Counted from the first letter of the stretch, positions 17,337 to 25,931 are shown. The stretch: 32,404 bases of DNA from an uncultured Myroides sp. (GCA_913777665.1 CAJYTF010000010.1:1-32404), one strand, 5' to 3'. Translations and numbers: made by a program. Notes: generated by a model not told the origin, from the letters alone.

Positions 17337-18413
17337 ATGTTATCAAAACAACAAAAAATAGAGAATTTCGATCCATCTCAACCAGGTTTGGCAGATGCCA
17401 CCATTTATGGATTACCTTTTAACGCAGAAGAAAGTGAAATCATTATTTTACCTGCTCCGTGGGAAGTTACTGTAAGCTACGGAAGTGGAGCCAGCGAAGG
17501 TCCTGAGGCTATTTTTAACGCATCTTTTCAGGTAGATTTATTGCATCAGGAATTTCCCGATTTATGGAAATTAGGGATTTACATGGATGAAGCACCTGAG
17601 CAATGGATTACAAATAGTGAAAAATATAAAAGTTTAGCGCAACCTATTATTGAAGCGTTAGAAAATGGCGAGGCTGTTGAAACATTTCCTCAATTGCAGT
17701 CAGATTTAGATAAAATAAATAAAGCATCGGCTCAATTCAACCAAGAAGTGAAAGAACGAACGCTTTATTGGATGAATCAAGGTAAAAAAGTAATTCTTTT
17801 GGGTGGCGATCACTCAACCCCAATGGGTTATTACGAAGCTTTGGCATCTAAAAATGATAATTTTGGTATTTTACATTTTGATGCGCACATGGATCTACGT
17901 GAAGCTTACGAAGGTTTTACTTATTCGCACGCATCAATCATGTACAACGCCATTAAATTACCACAGATCGAAAAAATTGTTCAGATTGGTATCCGTGATT
18001 TTAGCGAAGGCGAAGTAAATGTGATCAAAGCATCTAACAAAGTAAAAGTTTATACAGATACCGATTTAAAAGCGAACCAATTCAGTGGAAAAACGTGGAA
18101 AGATCAGTGCGATGAAATTCTAAACCAGTTACCAGAAAATGTAGCAGTAAGTTTTGATATTGATGCGTTGTATCGTTGGTATTGTCCAAACACGGGAACT
18201 CCGGTTCCAGGCGGATTATCATACGAACAAGCAACTTATTTATTGAGCAAATTAGCATCATCGAACAAAAAAATTATTGGAATTGATTTAGTAGAAGTTG
18301 CTCCGGGATCTGATGATTGGGATGGAAATGTTGGTGCGCGCTTATTATTCCATTTGTGTGGAGTTTTCGCTAAAAATTCAGGAATGAACGTCGGCGAGAA
18401 AATTCAGTTTTAA
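17337..18413 (+). CDS. Arginase/agmatinase-family hydrolase (formimidoylglutamase-like)
   Basis: 358 residues of the ureohydrolase fold. All six metal ligands of the family are present: H159 (GGDHS), D182, H184 and D186 (FDAHMD), D274 and D276 (SFDID). The GTPVPGG loop and the closing EVAPGSDDWDGNVGARLL fit the family. Such enzymes use two Mn ions to hydrolyse guanidino or formimino groups: arginine, agmatine or formimidoylglutamate. The substrate cannot be read from sequence, and no hut or agmatine genes are adjacent. I chose ATG 17337 over a GTG at 17325. It is the first gene of a probable operon running to 22191. Confidence 0.85.
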   Translation: MLSKQQKIENFDPSQPGLADATIYGLPFNAEESEIIILPAPWEVTVSYGSGASEGPEAIFNASFQVDLLHQEFPDLWKLGIYMDEAPEQWITNSEKYKSLAQPIIEALENGEAVETFPQLQSDLDKINKASAQFNQEVKERTLYWMNQGKKVILLGGDHSTPMGYYEALASKNDNFGILHFDAHMDLREAYEGFTYSHASIMYNAIKLPQIEKIVQIGIRDFSEGEVNVIKASNKVKVYTDTDLKANQFSGKTWKDQCDEILNQLPENVAVSFDIDALYRWYCPNTGTPVPGGLSYEQATYLLSKLASSNKKIIGIDLVEVAPGSDDWDGNVGARLLFHLCGVFAKNSGMNVGEKIQF

Positions 18414-18435
18414 TCAAACTAACAAATTCCTTTTT

Positions 18436-19005
18436 ATGGAAGATATTAATAAAGAAGTTCACGAAGCTTTTGAAGTTATAAAAAATGGCGGCATTATTCT
18501 GTATCCTACCGATACCGTTTGGGGATTGGGCTGTGATGCTACAAATGAAGAAGCCGTTAAAAAAATATACGATCTAAAAAAACGTGCCGAAAGCAAAAGC
18601 ATGATTATTTTGGTGAATGGCGACCGTTTACTTTACAATGTATTTAAAAACATACCTTCTGTTGCTTTTGATATTTTAGATTGTGCCGAAAAGCCAACAA
18701 CATTAGTTTTAGATCAGCCTACAAATGTGGCAAAAAACCTAATAGCCGAAGATAATTCATTGGGAATTCGTATTGTAAATGCTCCGTTTGTGTATAAGTT
18801 GGTTGAACGAATGAAACGTCCGTTGGTATCCACATCGGCAAATATCAGTGGCGAGCCTACTCCTACCCAATTTTCTGAAATCTCGCAGGAAATCATAAAC
18901 GGCGTGGATTATGTTGTGAAATTAGATCAAACCAAAATCTGTAAAAAATCATCAACCGTAATTAAACTTACAAACGATGCACAAGTAAAAATTTTAAGAA
19001 AATAA
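18436..19005 (+). CDS. tsaC: Threonylcarbamoyl-AMP synthase (Sua5/YciO/YrdC family)
   Basis: 189 residues, the same size as E. coli TsaC and without the extra Sua5 domain. Motifs: GIILYPTDTVWGLGCDAT near the N-terminus, the KKR segment of the nucleotide site, and PLVSTSANISGEPTPTQF. The enzyme makes threonylcarbamoyl-AMP from threonine, bicarbonate and ATP for t6A37 of ANN-decoding tRNAs. A YciO-type paralogue with unclear function is the main alternative. It lies 22 nt after the arginase-fold gene and overlaps the tRNA nucleotidyltransferase gene by one base (TAATG), so the two tRNA genes are likely translated together. Confidence 0.88.
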   Translation: MEDINKEVHEAFEVIKNGGIILYPTDTVWGLGCDATNEEAVKKIYDLKKRAESKSMIILVNGDRLLYNVFKNIPSVAFDILDCAEKPTTLVLDQPTNVAKNLIAEDNSLGIRIVNAPFVYKLVERMKRPLVSTSANISGEPTPTQFSEISQEIINGVDYVVKLDQTKICKKSSTVIKLTNDAQVKILRK

Positions 19006-20444
19006 TGATTCAATCATCCAATTATAACCAAGCGCTACAAGATCCCATTTTTAAAATTATAACGCAGGCTGCAAAAGAATTAAAGGTTGAAGCTTATGTG
19101 ATTGGTGGTTTTGTTCGCGATTTTATTTTAGAACGCGGTTCAAAAAAAGACATTGATATTGTGGCTGTTGGCAGCGGTATTGATTTGGCTTTGAAGGTTT
19201 CTGAACTGATACCGCACCACCCGAAAGTGCAGGTTTTTAAAAATTATGGTACGGCGATGTTGCGTTTTAACGATATTGATATTGAATTTGTTGGGGCACG
19301 AAAAGAATCGTATCGAAATGAAAGCAGAAATCCCTTAGTTGAAAACGGAACCTTGCAAGACGATCAAAACCGACGTGATTTTACCATCAACGCTATGGCT
19401 TTTTCGTTGAACGAAGAAAGTTTTGGTGATTTGGTTGATCCTTTTAACGGAATGACCGCTTTAACCGATAAAATAATTAAAACACCTTTGGATCCTGATG
19501 TTACGTATTCTGATGATCCTTTGCGTATGATGCGCGCCATTCGTTTTGCAACCCAATTAAATTTTACTATTGAAGAAGAATCGTTAAATGCGATTACAAA
19601 AAATGCAGATCGCATAAAAATTATTTCGGGCGAACGAATTGTTGAAGAATTGAATAAAATTTTGTTGACCGAAAAACCGTCTGTCGGCTTTTTGCTTTTA
19701 TACAAAACCGGTCTGTTAGATTTGATTCTACCTGAATTAACCGCATTGAACAATGTGGAAGAAGTGGAAGGACACACGCATAAAAACAATTTCTATCATA
19801 CATTGGAAGTTGTTGATAATATCTGCCCAAATACCGATGATCTTTGGTTACGCTGGGCTGCGTTGTTGCACGATATTGGAAAAGCTCCGACAAAAAAGTT
19901 CAATAAAAAGAACGGTTGGACATTCCACGGACATGAGTTTTTAGGCAGCAAAATGGTAAAACGAATTTTTGAGCGTTTGCACATGCCGTTAAACCAAAAA
20001 ATGCGTTTTGTACAGAAAATGGTTGCAATGAGTTCGCGACCAATTGTAATTTCAGAAGATTTGGTAACAGATTCTGCAGTACGTAGATTGGTTTTTGATG
20101 CAGGTGAAGATGTTGAAAATTTACTGACATTATGCGAAGCAGACATCACTACAAAAAATCAAAAGAAGTTTAAAAAATATCATAACAATTTTAAAATTGT
20201 CCGTCAAAAGATTGTCGAAGTTGAAGAACGTGATCATGTCCGTAATTTTCAACCGCCAATCACAGGCGAAGAAATTATGGAAATTTTCGATCTAAAACCT
20301 TCACGAGAAATCGGACAAATTAAAGATGCCATTAAAGAAGCCATTTTAGAAGGAGATATTGCAAATGACTACACAGAAGCGTATCAATTTATGATGAAAA
20401 AGGCAGAAAAATTAGGTTTAAAACCGGTAAATCCAAAATTATAA
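19005..20444 (+). CDS. cca: CCA tRNA nucleotidyltransferase with HD domain
   Basis: 479 residues. The N-terminal nucleotidyltransferase domain has GGFVRDFILERGSKKDIDIV (the GG motif and catalytic DxD), the RRDFTINAMAFS motif and DPLRMMRAIRFATQLNF. A C-terminal HD domain carries RWAALLHDIGKAPTKKF. This is a class II tRNA nucleotidyltransferase or poly(A) polymerase family member that builds or repairs the 3' CCA end of tRNA. The HD domain suggests added phosphohydrolase activity, as in E. coli Cca. The start at 19005 overlaps the preceding stop codon by one base. Confidence 0.93.
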   Translation: MIQSSNYNQALQDPIFKIITQAAKELKVEAYVIGGFVRDFILERGSKKDIDIVAVGSGIDLALKVSELIPHHPKVQVFKNYGTAMLRFNDIDIEFVGARKESYRNESRNPLVENGTLQDDQNRRDFTINAMAFSLNEESFGDLVDPFNGMTALTDKIIKTPLDPDVTYSDDPLRMMRAIRFATQLNFTIEEESLNAITKNADRIKIISGERIVEELNKILLTEKPSVGFLLLYKTGLLDLILPELTALNNVEEVEGHTHKNNFYHTLEVVDNICPNTDDLWLRWAALLHDIGKAPTKKFNKKNGWTFHGHEFLGSKMVKRIFERLHMPLNQKMRFVQKMVAMSSRPIVISEDLVTDSAVRRLVFDAGEDVENLLTLCEADITTKNQKKFKKYHNNFKIVRQKIVEVEERDHVRNFQPPITGEEIMEIFDLKPSREIGQIKDAIKEAILEGDIANDYTEAYQFMMKKAEKLGLKPVNPKL

Positions 20445-20446
20445 TT

Positions 20447-21484
20447 ATGGAAAACAAAACATTTATCCGTTGGGCAAAAATTTCACTCGTTTTAATTTAT
20501 TTGGTAATCATTGCTGGTGCAACTGTACGTATGACAGGTTCTGGTATGGGTTGTCCCGACTGGCCTAAATGTTTTGGTTACTACATACCACCTACCCAGG
20601 TTGAAGAATTGCTTTGGAAACCTAACCACGAATACAACAAAGGGCAGGTTATCATTAAAAATAATTCGCTTTGGGTGGCAAATAGCAGTTTTACTACAAA
20701 AGATGTTTATAATCCGAGTGATTGGTCAGCGTACACCAAACACGATTATGCCGAGTTTAACCCTTACCACACTTGGGTTGAATACATTAACCGATTGTGT
20801 GGAGCCTTAGCCGGATTGTCATGTTTAATTTTGTTTGTGCTTTCTTTTAAATATTGGAAAACAAAAAAATCGGTTGTTTTATGGGCTGGAATTGTTCTGT
20901 TTTTATTAGGATTTAATGCGTGGTTAGGTGCAACAGTGGTTTTTTCGGTATTAAATCCGGTTAAAATTACCACACACATGATTGCCGCATTATTGAATGT
21001 TGCTGCTTTAATTTATTTGATTCATTTGGCAAGAATCAACAAAAAATATGTAGGCAAGTACGACGCCGTTTTTCATATTTTCACTTGGGTTGCGATGTTA
21101 TTTTCGTTGATACAGATTGGATTGGGAACACAGGTTCGTCAGTTTATCGATGTTCAAACCAAAAGCGGAATTACCGATGTTTCAGTTTGGTTGGCAAATC
21201 CTGATGTTACTTTTTACATTCACAGAACCTTTTCTTTTGTGATATTTTTCGTAAATCTTTACCTATTTTTAAGAAATAAACGTCTTAATTTAGGCAACAC
21301 CAAAATGAACTGGATTATGCTTTTACTGATTTTAGAAATCATTACGGGCATATTAATGTACTACATACATTTTCCGTTTGGTACCCAAGCAGCACATTTG
21401 GTTTTAGCTGCAGTTATGTATGGTTTGCAGTTCGCAATTATCTTGGAAACCAGCAAAAGTAATTTAAAAACACATACTCAATAA
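20447..21484 (+). CDS. ctaA: Heme A synthase CtaA (COX15 family)
   Basis: 345 residues with about eight transmembrane helices. Family features: GATVRMTGSGMGCPDWPKC with the extracytoplasmic cysteine pair C36/C42, the conserved glutamate E112, and histidines H177 (ITTHM), H259 (YIHR) and H317 (AAHLV). It oxidises heme O to heme A for cytochrome c oxidase in the inner membrane. Two oddities: the usual ExxHR motif reads E112-Y-I-N-R, so the first heme-ligand histidine is asparagine. A hydrophilic insertion of about 55 residues (about 50-105) also sits in the first extracytoplasmic loop. The ATG is 2 nt after the cca stop. Confidence 0.92.
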   Translation: MENKTFIRWAKISLVLIYLVIIAGATVRMTGSGMGCPDWPKCFGYYIPPTQVEELLWKPNHEYNKGQVIIKNNSLWVANSSFTTKDVYNPSDWSAYTKHDYAEFNPYHTWVEYINRLCGALAGLSCLILFVLSFKYWKTKKSVVLWAGIVLFLLGFNAWLGATVVFSVLNPVKITTHMIAALLNVAALIYLIHLARINKKYVGKYDAVFHIFTWVAMLFSLIQIGLGTQVRQFIDVQTKSGITDVSVWLANPDVTFYIHRTFSFVIFFVNLYLFLRNKRLNLGNTKMNWIMLLLILEIITGILMYYIHFPFGTQAAHLVLAAVMYGLQFAIILETSKSNLKTHTQ

Positions 21485-21504
21485 TCATCAAAATTTCTCC
21501 ACTT

Positions 21505-22191
21505 ATGAAAAAAACAGTTGTACTTTTAGCGATCATTTTATTTAATTTTAAAGGATTTTCAAACAATCCAAAGAAGGATCCAAAATTAGGTGGTTGGTAT
21601 ATGTATTTCGGAAATACAAAAATTGAAGATACCAAATGGAATATCAATTACGATGTTCAATATAGGAATTACGAAGTTCTTTCAGATTTAAACCAGTTGT
21701 TGATTCGTGGTTCTATCCAATATATGTTGTACGATAATTTAACGTTGGGAACCGGTTATGCTTTTGTTGATACAGAACAATACTTAAAACCCGATGTTCC
21801 TTTTATTGAAAACAGAATTTTTCAGGATGTTCTTACAAACCAAAAAATTGCAACCGCTACTGTAAAACATCGATTTAGGTTTGAACAACGCTTTATAGAA
21901 AATCAGGATTTTAAATCAAGATTCAGATATCAGTTAGGTTTAGATGTTCCAATTTATCAGAATACCGAAAAAAATCAGAGTTTGTATGCAAGTTTTTATA
22001 ACGAACTTTTTATGAATACCGATGAAACTTCAAGAAAAATAAACGTTTTTGATAGAGATCGACTGTATTTTGGAGCTGGTTTCAAGTTCAATCAAAAATT
22101 AGGAATTCAGGTTGGATGGATGAACCAGATGCTTCAAAAAACATCGCATCAACAATTAATGTTTTCATTGCATCATAATTTGAAGATATAA
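21505..22191 (+). CDS. DUF2490 outer-membrane beta-barrel protein
   Basis: 228 residues with a signal peptide (about 1-20). The mature part opens LGGWYMYFGNTKI and alternates short amphipathic strands rich in Tyr/Phe and Asn (WNINYDVQYRNYE, NLTLGTGYAFV, TVKHRFRFEQRF). It ends QQLMFSLHHNLKI, a typical barrel-closing strand. This matches the DUF2490 family, predicted outer-membrane barrels of unknown function. It follows ctaA by 20 nt and ends in a strong terminator, closing the operon that starts at 17337. Confidence 0.85.
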   Translation: MKKTVVLLAIILFNFKGFSNNPKKDPKLGGWYMYFGNTKIEDTKWNINYDVQYRNYEVLSDLNQLLIRGSIQYMLYDNLTLGTGYAFVDTEQYLKPDVPFIENRIFQDVLTNQKIATATVKHRFRFEQRFIENQDFKSRFRYQLGLDVPIYQNTEKNQSLYASFYNELFMNTDETSRKINVFDRDRLYFGAGFKFNQKLGIQVGWMNQMLQKTSHQQLMFSLHHNLKI

Positions 22192-22195
22192 AACG

Positions 22196-22223
22196 AAAAA
22201 CGCTTTCATTACGAAAGCGTTTT
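22196..22223. terminator. Bidirectional terminator between the DUF2490 gene and dedA
   Basis: AAAAACGCTTTC, loop ATTAC, GAAAGCGTTTT with T tracts on both strands. The minus-strand dedA stop (22209-22211) and last codons lie inside the hairpin. Confidence 0.85.
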
Positions 22224-22865
22224 GTTTTTATTACTTAATTTTTCTTTAATAACCGAATAAATAATCGGAAGAACAGATACCAAAATAATCAGCAAAACTA
22301 CTTTTGAAAAATTGTCTTTTATTAATGGAATATTTCCTAAAAAATATCCTGCCAAAGTAATACCGAAAACCCAGATAAATCCACCAACAAAATTATAGGT
22401 TAAAAAAGTAGCGTAATTCATTCTACCAATACCTGCAACAAACGGAGCCAAAGTTCTTACAATAGGTACAAAACGAGCAATAACAATGGTTTTGCTGCCA
22501 TATTTTTCGTAAAAAGAATGTGTTTTATTAATATGTTCTATTGTAACCGGCTGTTTGCCCAATATTTTAAAGTTTATGATTCGCATACCAATTTGTTTAC
22601 CAATAGAGTAATTAACGGTATCACCTAAAACTGCTGCTATGAACAATAAAATCATTACCAGCCAAACATTTAAACTTTCAGGAAACTGTGCTGCCAACAT
22701 TCCGGTTGCAAACAATAACGAATCGCCCGGTAAAAAAGGCATTACAACCAAACCGGTTTCAACAAAAATAATTAAAAACAATATGGCATAAACCCAAACG
22801 CCGTAATCTTGCAAGAAAACTTCCAAGTATTGGTCTATGTGTAATATAAAATCGATTAATTCCAT
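22209..22865 (-). CDS. DedA-family membrane protein
   Basis: 218 residues, the usual length for DedA. Several transmembrane stretches surround the VTT/SNARE-associated domain. Typical motifs are FVETGLVVMPFLPGDSLLFATGML (with the conserved acidic E and PGD), ARFVPIVRTLAPFVAGIGRM and NFVGGFIWV. DedA proteins are needed for membrane homeostasis and proton-motive force; some act as lipid scramblases or undecaprenyl-phosphate carriers. It lies 45 nt downstream of the rhodanese gene, but a terminator separates them, so it is probably transcribed separately or by read-through. Confidence 0.92.
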   Translation of the reverse strand: MELIDFILHIDQYLEVFLQDYGVWVYAILFLIIFVETGLVVMPFLPGDSLLFATGMLAAQFPESLNVWLVMILLFIAAVLGDTVNYSIGKQIGMRIINFKILGKQPVTIEHINKTHSFYEKYGSKTIVIARFVPIVRTLAPFVAGIGRMNYATFLTYNFVGGFIWVFGITLAGYFLGNIPLIKDNFSKVVLLIILVSVLPIIYSVIKEKLSNKNKTLS

Positions 22866-22890
22866 TTCAAAATCTTAAAAAAATACATAA

Positions 22891-22908
22891 AAAAAAGGCT
22901 TTCGCCTT
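22891..22908 (-). terminator. Terminator of the rhodanese gene
   Basis: On the minus strand AAGGC, loop GAAA, GCCTT followed by a T run. A short but stable GNRA-capped stem just past the rhodanese stop. Confidence 0.65.
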
Positions 22909-22910
22909 AA

Positions 22911-23216
22911 TTAAACTGTTGGTCCTTCCCATTCGTTCATTCCGCCAACCAAGTTAAAAGTGTTTTCAAAACCTAACTGGTTCATCAATAAACACGTTTG
23001 TCCGCTGCGGTTTCCAGAACGACAATAAACATAATAGTTTTTCGATTTATCTAAATTTCCTAAAGCATTTAAAAAATCCTGTCCCTGATAAAAATCATGA
23101 TGAACTGCTCCTGGAATTGCACCTTCGCTAACTTCATCTTCTGTACGAACATCTAATAAAACAGCGTTTTCATCGTTCTGAAAATCGCTCCACCATTGTT
23201 CTTGTTGTAAATCCAT
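22911..23216 (-). CDS. Single-domain rhodanese-like protein
   Basis: 101 residues forming one rhodanese domain. AVLLDVRTEDEVSEGAIPGAVHHDF is the family's CH2A region. The active-site loop is C65 in YCRSGNRSG, the six-residue type of true sulfurtransferases, and GGMNEWEG closes the domain. There is no signal peptide, so it is cytoplasmic. It probably transfers sulfane sulfur from thiosulfate or polysulfide; the acceptor is unknown. A TATATTTG box lies 23 nt upstream. It is divergent from the thiamine pyrophosphokinase gene. Confidence 0.9.
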   Translation of the reverse strand: MDLQQEQWWSDFQNDENAVLLDVRTEDEVSEGAIPGAVHHDFYQGQDFLNALGNLDKSKNYYVYCRSGNRSGQTCLLMNQLGFENTFNLVGGMNEWEGPTV

Positions 23217-23239
23217 TGTATAAGAATTTAAATTTTCTT

Positions 23240-23247
23240 CAAATATA
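23240..23247 (-). promoter_or_regulatory. -7 box for the rhodanese gene
   Basis: TATATTTG on the minus strand matches TAnnTTTG and ends 23 nt before the ATG at 23216. Confidence 0.5.
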
Positions 23248-23278
23248 ATTAAATCCTTTTAAAATAAAGAAAACATCT

Positions 23279-23286
23279 TAATTTAG
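23279..23286 (+). promoter_or_regulatory. Near-consensus -7 box for thiamine pyrophosphokinase
   Basis: TAATTTAG has one mismatch to TAnnTTTG and lies 21 nt before ATG 23308. Confidence 0.35.
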
Positions 23287-23307
23287 TGGTTTTAAAACTT
23301 CAAATAA

Positions 23308-23970
23308 ATGTCATCACACCATATTGTACGCGACGATCAGGAACCTGCATTAATAATTGCCAATGGCGAAGCTTGTTCAATGGAATTATTGAACCAATTA
23401 TTGGAATGGAATCCGTTGGTTATTGTGTTAGACAGTGCCATTACACGCGTTTTGGATTTGGGAATTAAAGTTGATGTTTTAATTGGAGATTTTGATCGGA
23501 ATTTTGATTACGAATATTATAAGAATTTGCAGTATCCTATTGAAATTGTAAAGTTAGCCGAGCAAGATTCATATGATATTGATAAGGCGATTAACTATTT
23601 GATCAACAGAAGAATACCTGCAGCGAATATTGTTTGGGCAACAGGCAGAAGAATGGATCATACGTTTACAAACATTACAAATCTGATTAAATATCAAGAA
23701 GTTATAAAATTAGTAATGATCGATGATTATTCTAAAATTTTTCCTTTAAAGAAGAATTTTGTTAAATGGTATCCAAAAGAAACAATTCTATCGTTGATTC
23801 CTGTTGGAACTGTTGATGGAATTTCGACTAAAAACTTGAAATACGAGCTTCAAGACGATTCATTAATTTTAGGATTTAAACTCGGAAGCAGTAATGAGGT
23901 TTTAACGGATGGTTTGGTTGAAATATCTTATAAAAATGGGCATTTAATCCTTATGGAATGTAATGATTAA
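23308..23970 (+). CDS. thiN: Thiamine pyrophosphokinase
   Basis: 220 residues, normal for the family. Motifs in order: ANGE near residue 19, LIGDFDRNF (magnesium/ATP site, about 59-66), [14 protein letters not shown] (the D-x-D-KA segment, about 85-98) and [13 protein letters not shown] (about 111-123). The C-terminal all-beta thiamine-binding domain follows. It makes the cofactor TPP from thiamine and ATP, so the cell can use thiamine as such. No TPP riboswitch is visible in the short 91-nt upstream region. Its stop overlaps the convergent aroC stop by a few bases. Confidence 0.88.
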   Translation: MSSHHIVRDDQEPALIIANGEACSMELLNQLLEWNPLVIVLDSAITRVLDLGIKVDVLIGDFDRNFDYEYYKNLQYPIEIVKLAEQDSYDIDKAINYLINRRIPAANIVWATGRRMDHTFTNITNLIKYQEVIKLVMIDDYSKIFPLKKNFVKWYPKETILSLIPVGTVDGISTKNLKYELQDDSLILGFKLGSSNEVLTDGLVEISYKNGHLILMECND

Positions 23971-25010
23971 ACCATAAAATCGGCAATTACCAAAGCAGCC
24001 ATAGCTTCAACAATGGGTACAGTACGCGGTAGCACACAAGCATCATGTCTGCCTTTTCCTTTAATAACTTCCAATGTTCCTTGAGTTGTTAACATTTCTT
24101 GTGGTTGCAGCAATGTAGCGACTGGTTTAAAAGCAACATCAAAATAAATATCCATTCCGTTACTAATTCCACCTTGAATTCCGCCTGAAAAATTAGTTTT
24201 AGTAGATCCGTCTTCATTAAAATAATCGTTGTGTTGCGATCCAAACATTTTAGTTCCTTCAAAACCACTACCAAAACTAAAACCTTTACAGGCATTAATA
24301 GACAACATGGCTTTTGCCAGATTGGCTTCTAATCGATCGAAAACCGGTTCGCCTAAACCAATCGGCACATTTTTTATCACACAAGTTATAATTCCGCCAA
24401 CAGTATCGCCTTTTTTCTTGGTTTCTAAAATAAGTTGTTCCATTTGCTGGGCAATTTCAACATCGGGACAGCGAACATTGTTGGTTTCTGTTAATGATAA
24501 ATTAAGTTCGGTATATTTTTTATTGACAGAAATTGTTCCAACCGAAGAAACATACGCTGTGATCTCTACAGGTTGAATAATTTGTTTGGCAATGGCACCT
24601 CCTACAACTCGGGCCGCGGTTTCTCTGGCAGAACTCCTTCCTCCACCTCTGTAATCGCGATGTTTATATTTTTGCTGATACACAAAATCGGCATGACTTG
24701 GTCGAAAGGCATCTTTAAGCAAATCGTAATCACTAGATTTGGAATTGGTATTTTTTATTTGAAAAGCAATGGGAGTTCCCAAGGTTTTTCCTTCAAAAAT
24801 TCCTGACAAAAAAATAACTTCGTCGGCTTCTTTTCTTTGGGTAACTAGTTTAGATTGTCCGGGTTTTCTTCGATCTAATTCTAATTGAATCGCCTCTAAA
24901 TCTAATATCACATTAGACGGACACCCATCGATTATTCCACCTATTGCCGCTCCGTGCGATTCGCCAAACGTTGTTAGTTTAAATTTATTTCCAATTGAAT
25001 TGCCAGACAT
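23967..25010 (-). CDS. aroC: Chorismate synthase
   Basis: 347 residues. The N-terminus [20 protein letters not shown] matches the family signature [54 protein letters not shown] FMN and substrate motifs are all present in order (about residues 90-140), as is the C-terminal [18 protein letters not shown]. It converts EPSP to chorismate, the last step of the shikimate pathway, and needs reduced FMN. ATG 25010 is chosen on homology; a frame extension to 25115 runs through the -7 box and a hairpin. The gene is convergent and overlapping with thiN. Confidence 0.96.
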   Translation of the reverse strand: MSGNSIGNKFKLTTFGESHGAAIGGIIDGCPSNVILDLEAIQLELDRRKPGQSKLVTQRKEADEVIFLSGIFEGKTLGTPIAFQIKNTNSKSSDYDLLKDAFRPSHADFVYQQKYKHRDYRGGGRSSARETAARVVGGAIAKQIIQPVEITAYVSSVGTISVNKKYTELNLSLTETNNVRCPDVEIAQQMEQLILETKKKGDTVGGIITCVIKNVPIGLGEPVFDRLEANLAKAMLSINACKGFSFGSGFEGTKMFGSQHNDYFNEDGSTKTNFSGGIQGGISNGMDIYFDVAFKPVATLLQPQEMLTTQGTLEVIKGKGRHDACVLPRTVPIVEAMAALVIADFMV

Positions 25011-25027
25011 ATTAATAGTATTTTCTG

Positions 25028-25035
25028 CAAAATTA
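25028..25035 (-). promoter_or_regulatory. -7 box for aroC
   Basis: TAATTTTG on the minus strand matches TAnnTTTG and ends 17 nt before ATG 25010. Confidence 0.55.
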
Positions 25036-25036
25036 A

Positions 25037-25068
25037 TAAAAGCTACCCAAATTAACAGGTAGCTTTTA
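25037..25068 (-). terminator. Hairpin upstream of aroC, probable terminator
   Basis: On the minus strand TAAAAGCTACC-type arms: AAAAGCTACC, 10-nt loop, GGTAGCTTTT, followed by ATTAATTTT. It lies just upstream of the aroC -7 box and would stop transcripts from the ung side. A third related copy, GGTAGCCTTTT on the minus strand (25155 to 25145), could pair with the first arm instead. Confidence 0.5.
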
Positions 25069-25210
25069 AATTTAAGTAAACAACAAACAAATTTTTGTTT
25101 TTTAAACAAAAACAAATTTTATTCATTAAATATACTTTTATTATAAAAGGCTACCAAGTTAAATTTACTTTTTAACATTATTGTTTGCATTTTAACTAAT
25201 TTATAAATCA

Positions 25211-25873
25211 TTAAAAACTCAATTGCCAATTGATAGGTGTTTTACCTTGTTGAATTAAATAATTATTAGCTTGCGAAAAATGTCTGTTACCAAACCATTT
25301 GCCTTGATTGGCGCTCATGGGTGACGGATGTCCGCTTGTTAAAACCAAATGCTTCGATCTGTCAATGTTTTTTCCTTTTTTAAACGCGTGATTTCCCCAC
25401 AGCATAAAAACTAAACCGCTTTTTTCGTTCGATAAAAAACTAATAACATTTTCAGTAAATTGTTCCCAACCTAATTTTTGATGGCTCGCAGCTTGACCTG
25501 CTTTAACAGTTAAAACATCATTCAACAATAAAACACCTTGTTTAGCCCATTCGGTTAAATCACCGTGACCCGGATTTGAAAAAGCTACATCTGTTTGTAG
25601 TTCACCGTAAATATTTCGTAATGATGGTGGTAAACCAATTCCTTTATTCACAGAAAAACTTAAACCATGCGCTTGACCTTGTCCGTGATAAGGATCTTGA
25701 CCTAGAATAACAACTTTAACTTTATCTAACGGACAATATTTAAATGCGTTGAAAATATATTCTTTCGGCGGATAAATAGTTTCCTTTTCATAATCAGCAT
25801 CAACGATTTGTTTCAGTTTCTGATAATAATCTTTTGATGATTCCAAGGCGATAAATTCTTTCCAGCTATTCAT
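25211..25873 (-). CDS. ung: Uracil-DNA glycosylase
   Basis: 220 residues, family 1 UNG. The water-activating loop GQDPYHG has catalytic D60 and H63. The uracil pocket is LSFSVNKG, the LLLNDVLTV segment follows, and the DNA-intercalating loop is HPSPMSANQG with H182. It removes uracil from DNA at the start of base-excision repair. A TACATTTG box lies 19 nt before the ATG. It is divergent from mutS2, with the two -7 boxes only about 30 nt apart, so the pair may share upstream control. Confidence 0.97.
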   Translation of the reverse strand: MNSWKEFIALESSKDYYQKLKQIVDADYEKETIYPPKEYIFNAFKYCPLDKVKVVILGQDPYHGQGQAHGLSFSVNKGIGLPPSLRNIYGELQTDVAFSNPGHGDLTEWAKQGVLLLNDVLTVKAGQAASHQKLGWEQFTENVISFLSNEKSGLVFMLWGNHAFKKGKNIDRSKHLVLTSGHPSPMSANQGKWFGNRHFSQANNYLIQQGKTPINWQLSF

Positions 25874-25892
25874 TCTATTCTTTTTTAAAATT

Positions 25893-25900
25893 CAAATGTA
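25893..25900 (-). promoter_or_regulatory. -7 box for ung
   Basis: TACATTTG on the minus strand matches TAnnTTTG and ends 19 nt before the ATG at 25873. Confidence 0.5.
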
Positions 25901-25931
25901 GCACATATTCCTTTAAATGATAAATTGTTTG

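Noticed and set aside
23217..23307. TPP riboswitch before the thiamine pyrophosphokinase gene
   Set aside because: The gap is only 91 nt, AT-rich and shared with a divergent promoter; no conserved thi-box sequence is seen.
25011..25115. 35-residue N-terminal extension of aroC
   Set aside because: It crosses the aroC -7 box and the hairpin; chorismate synthases begin at the [10 protein letters not shown] segment.
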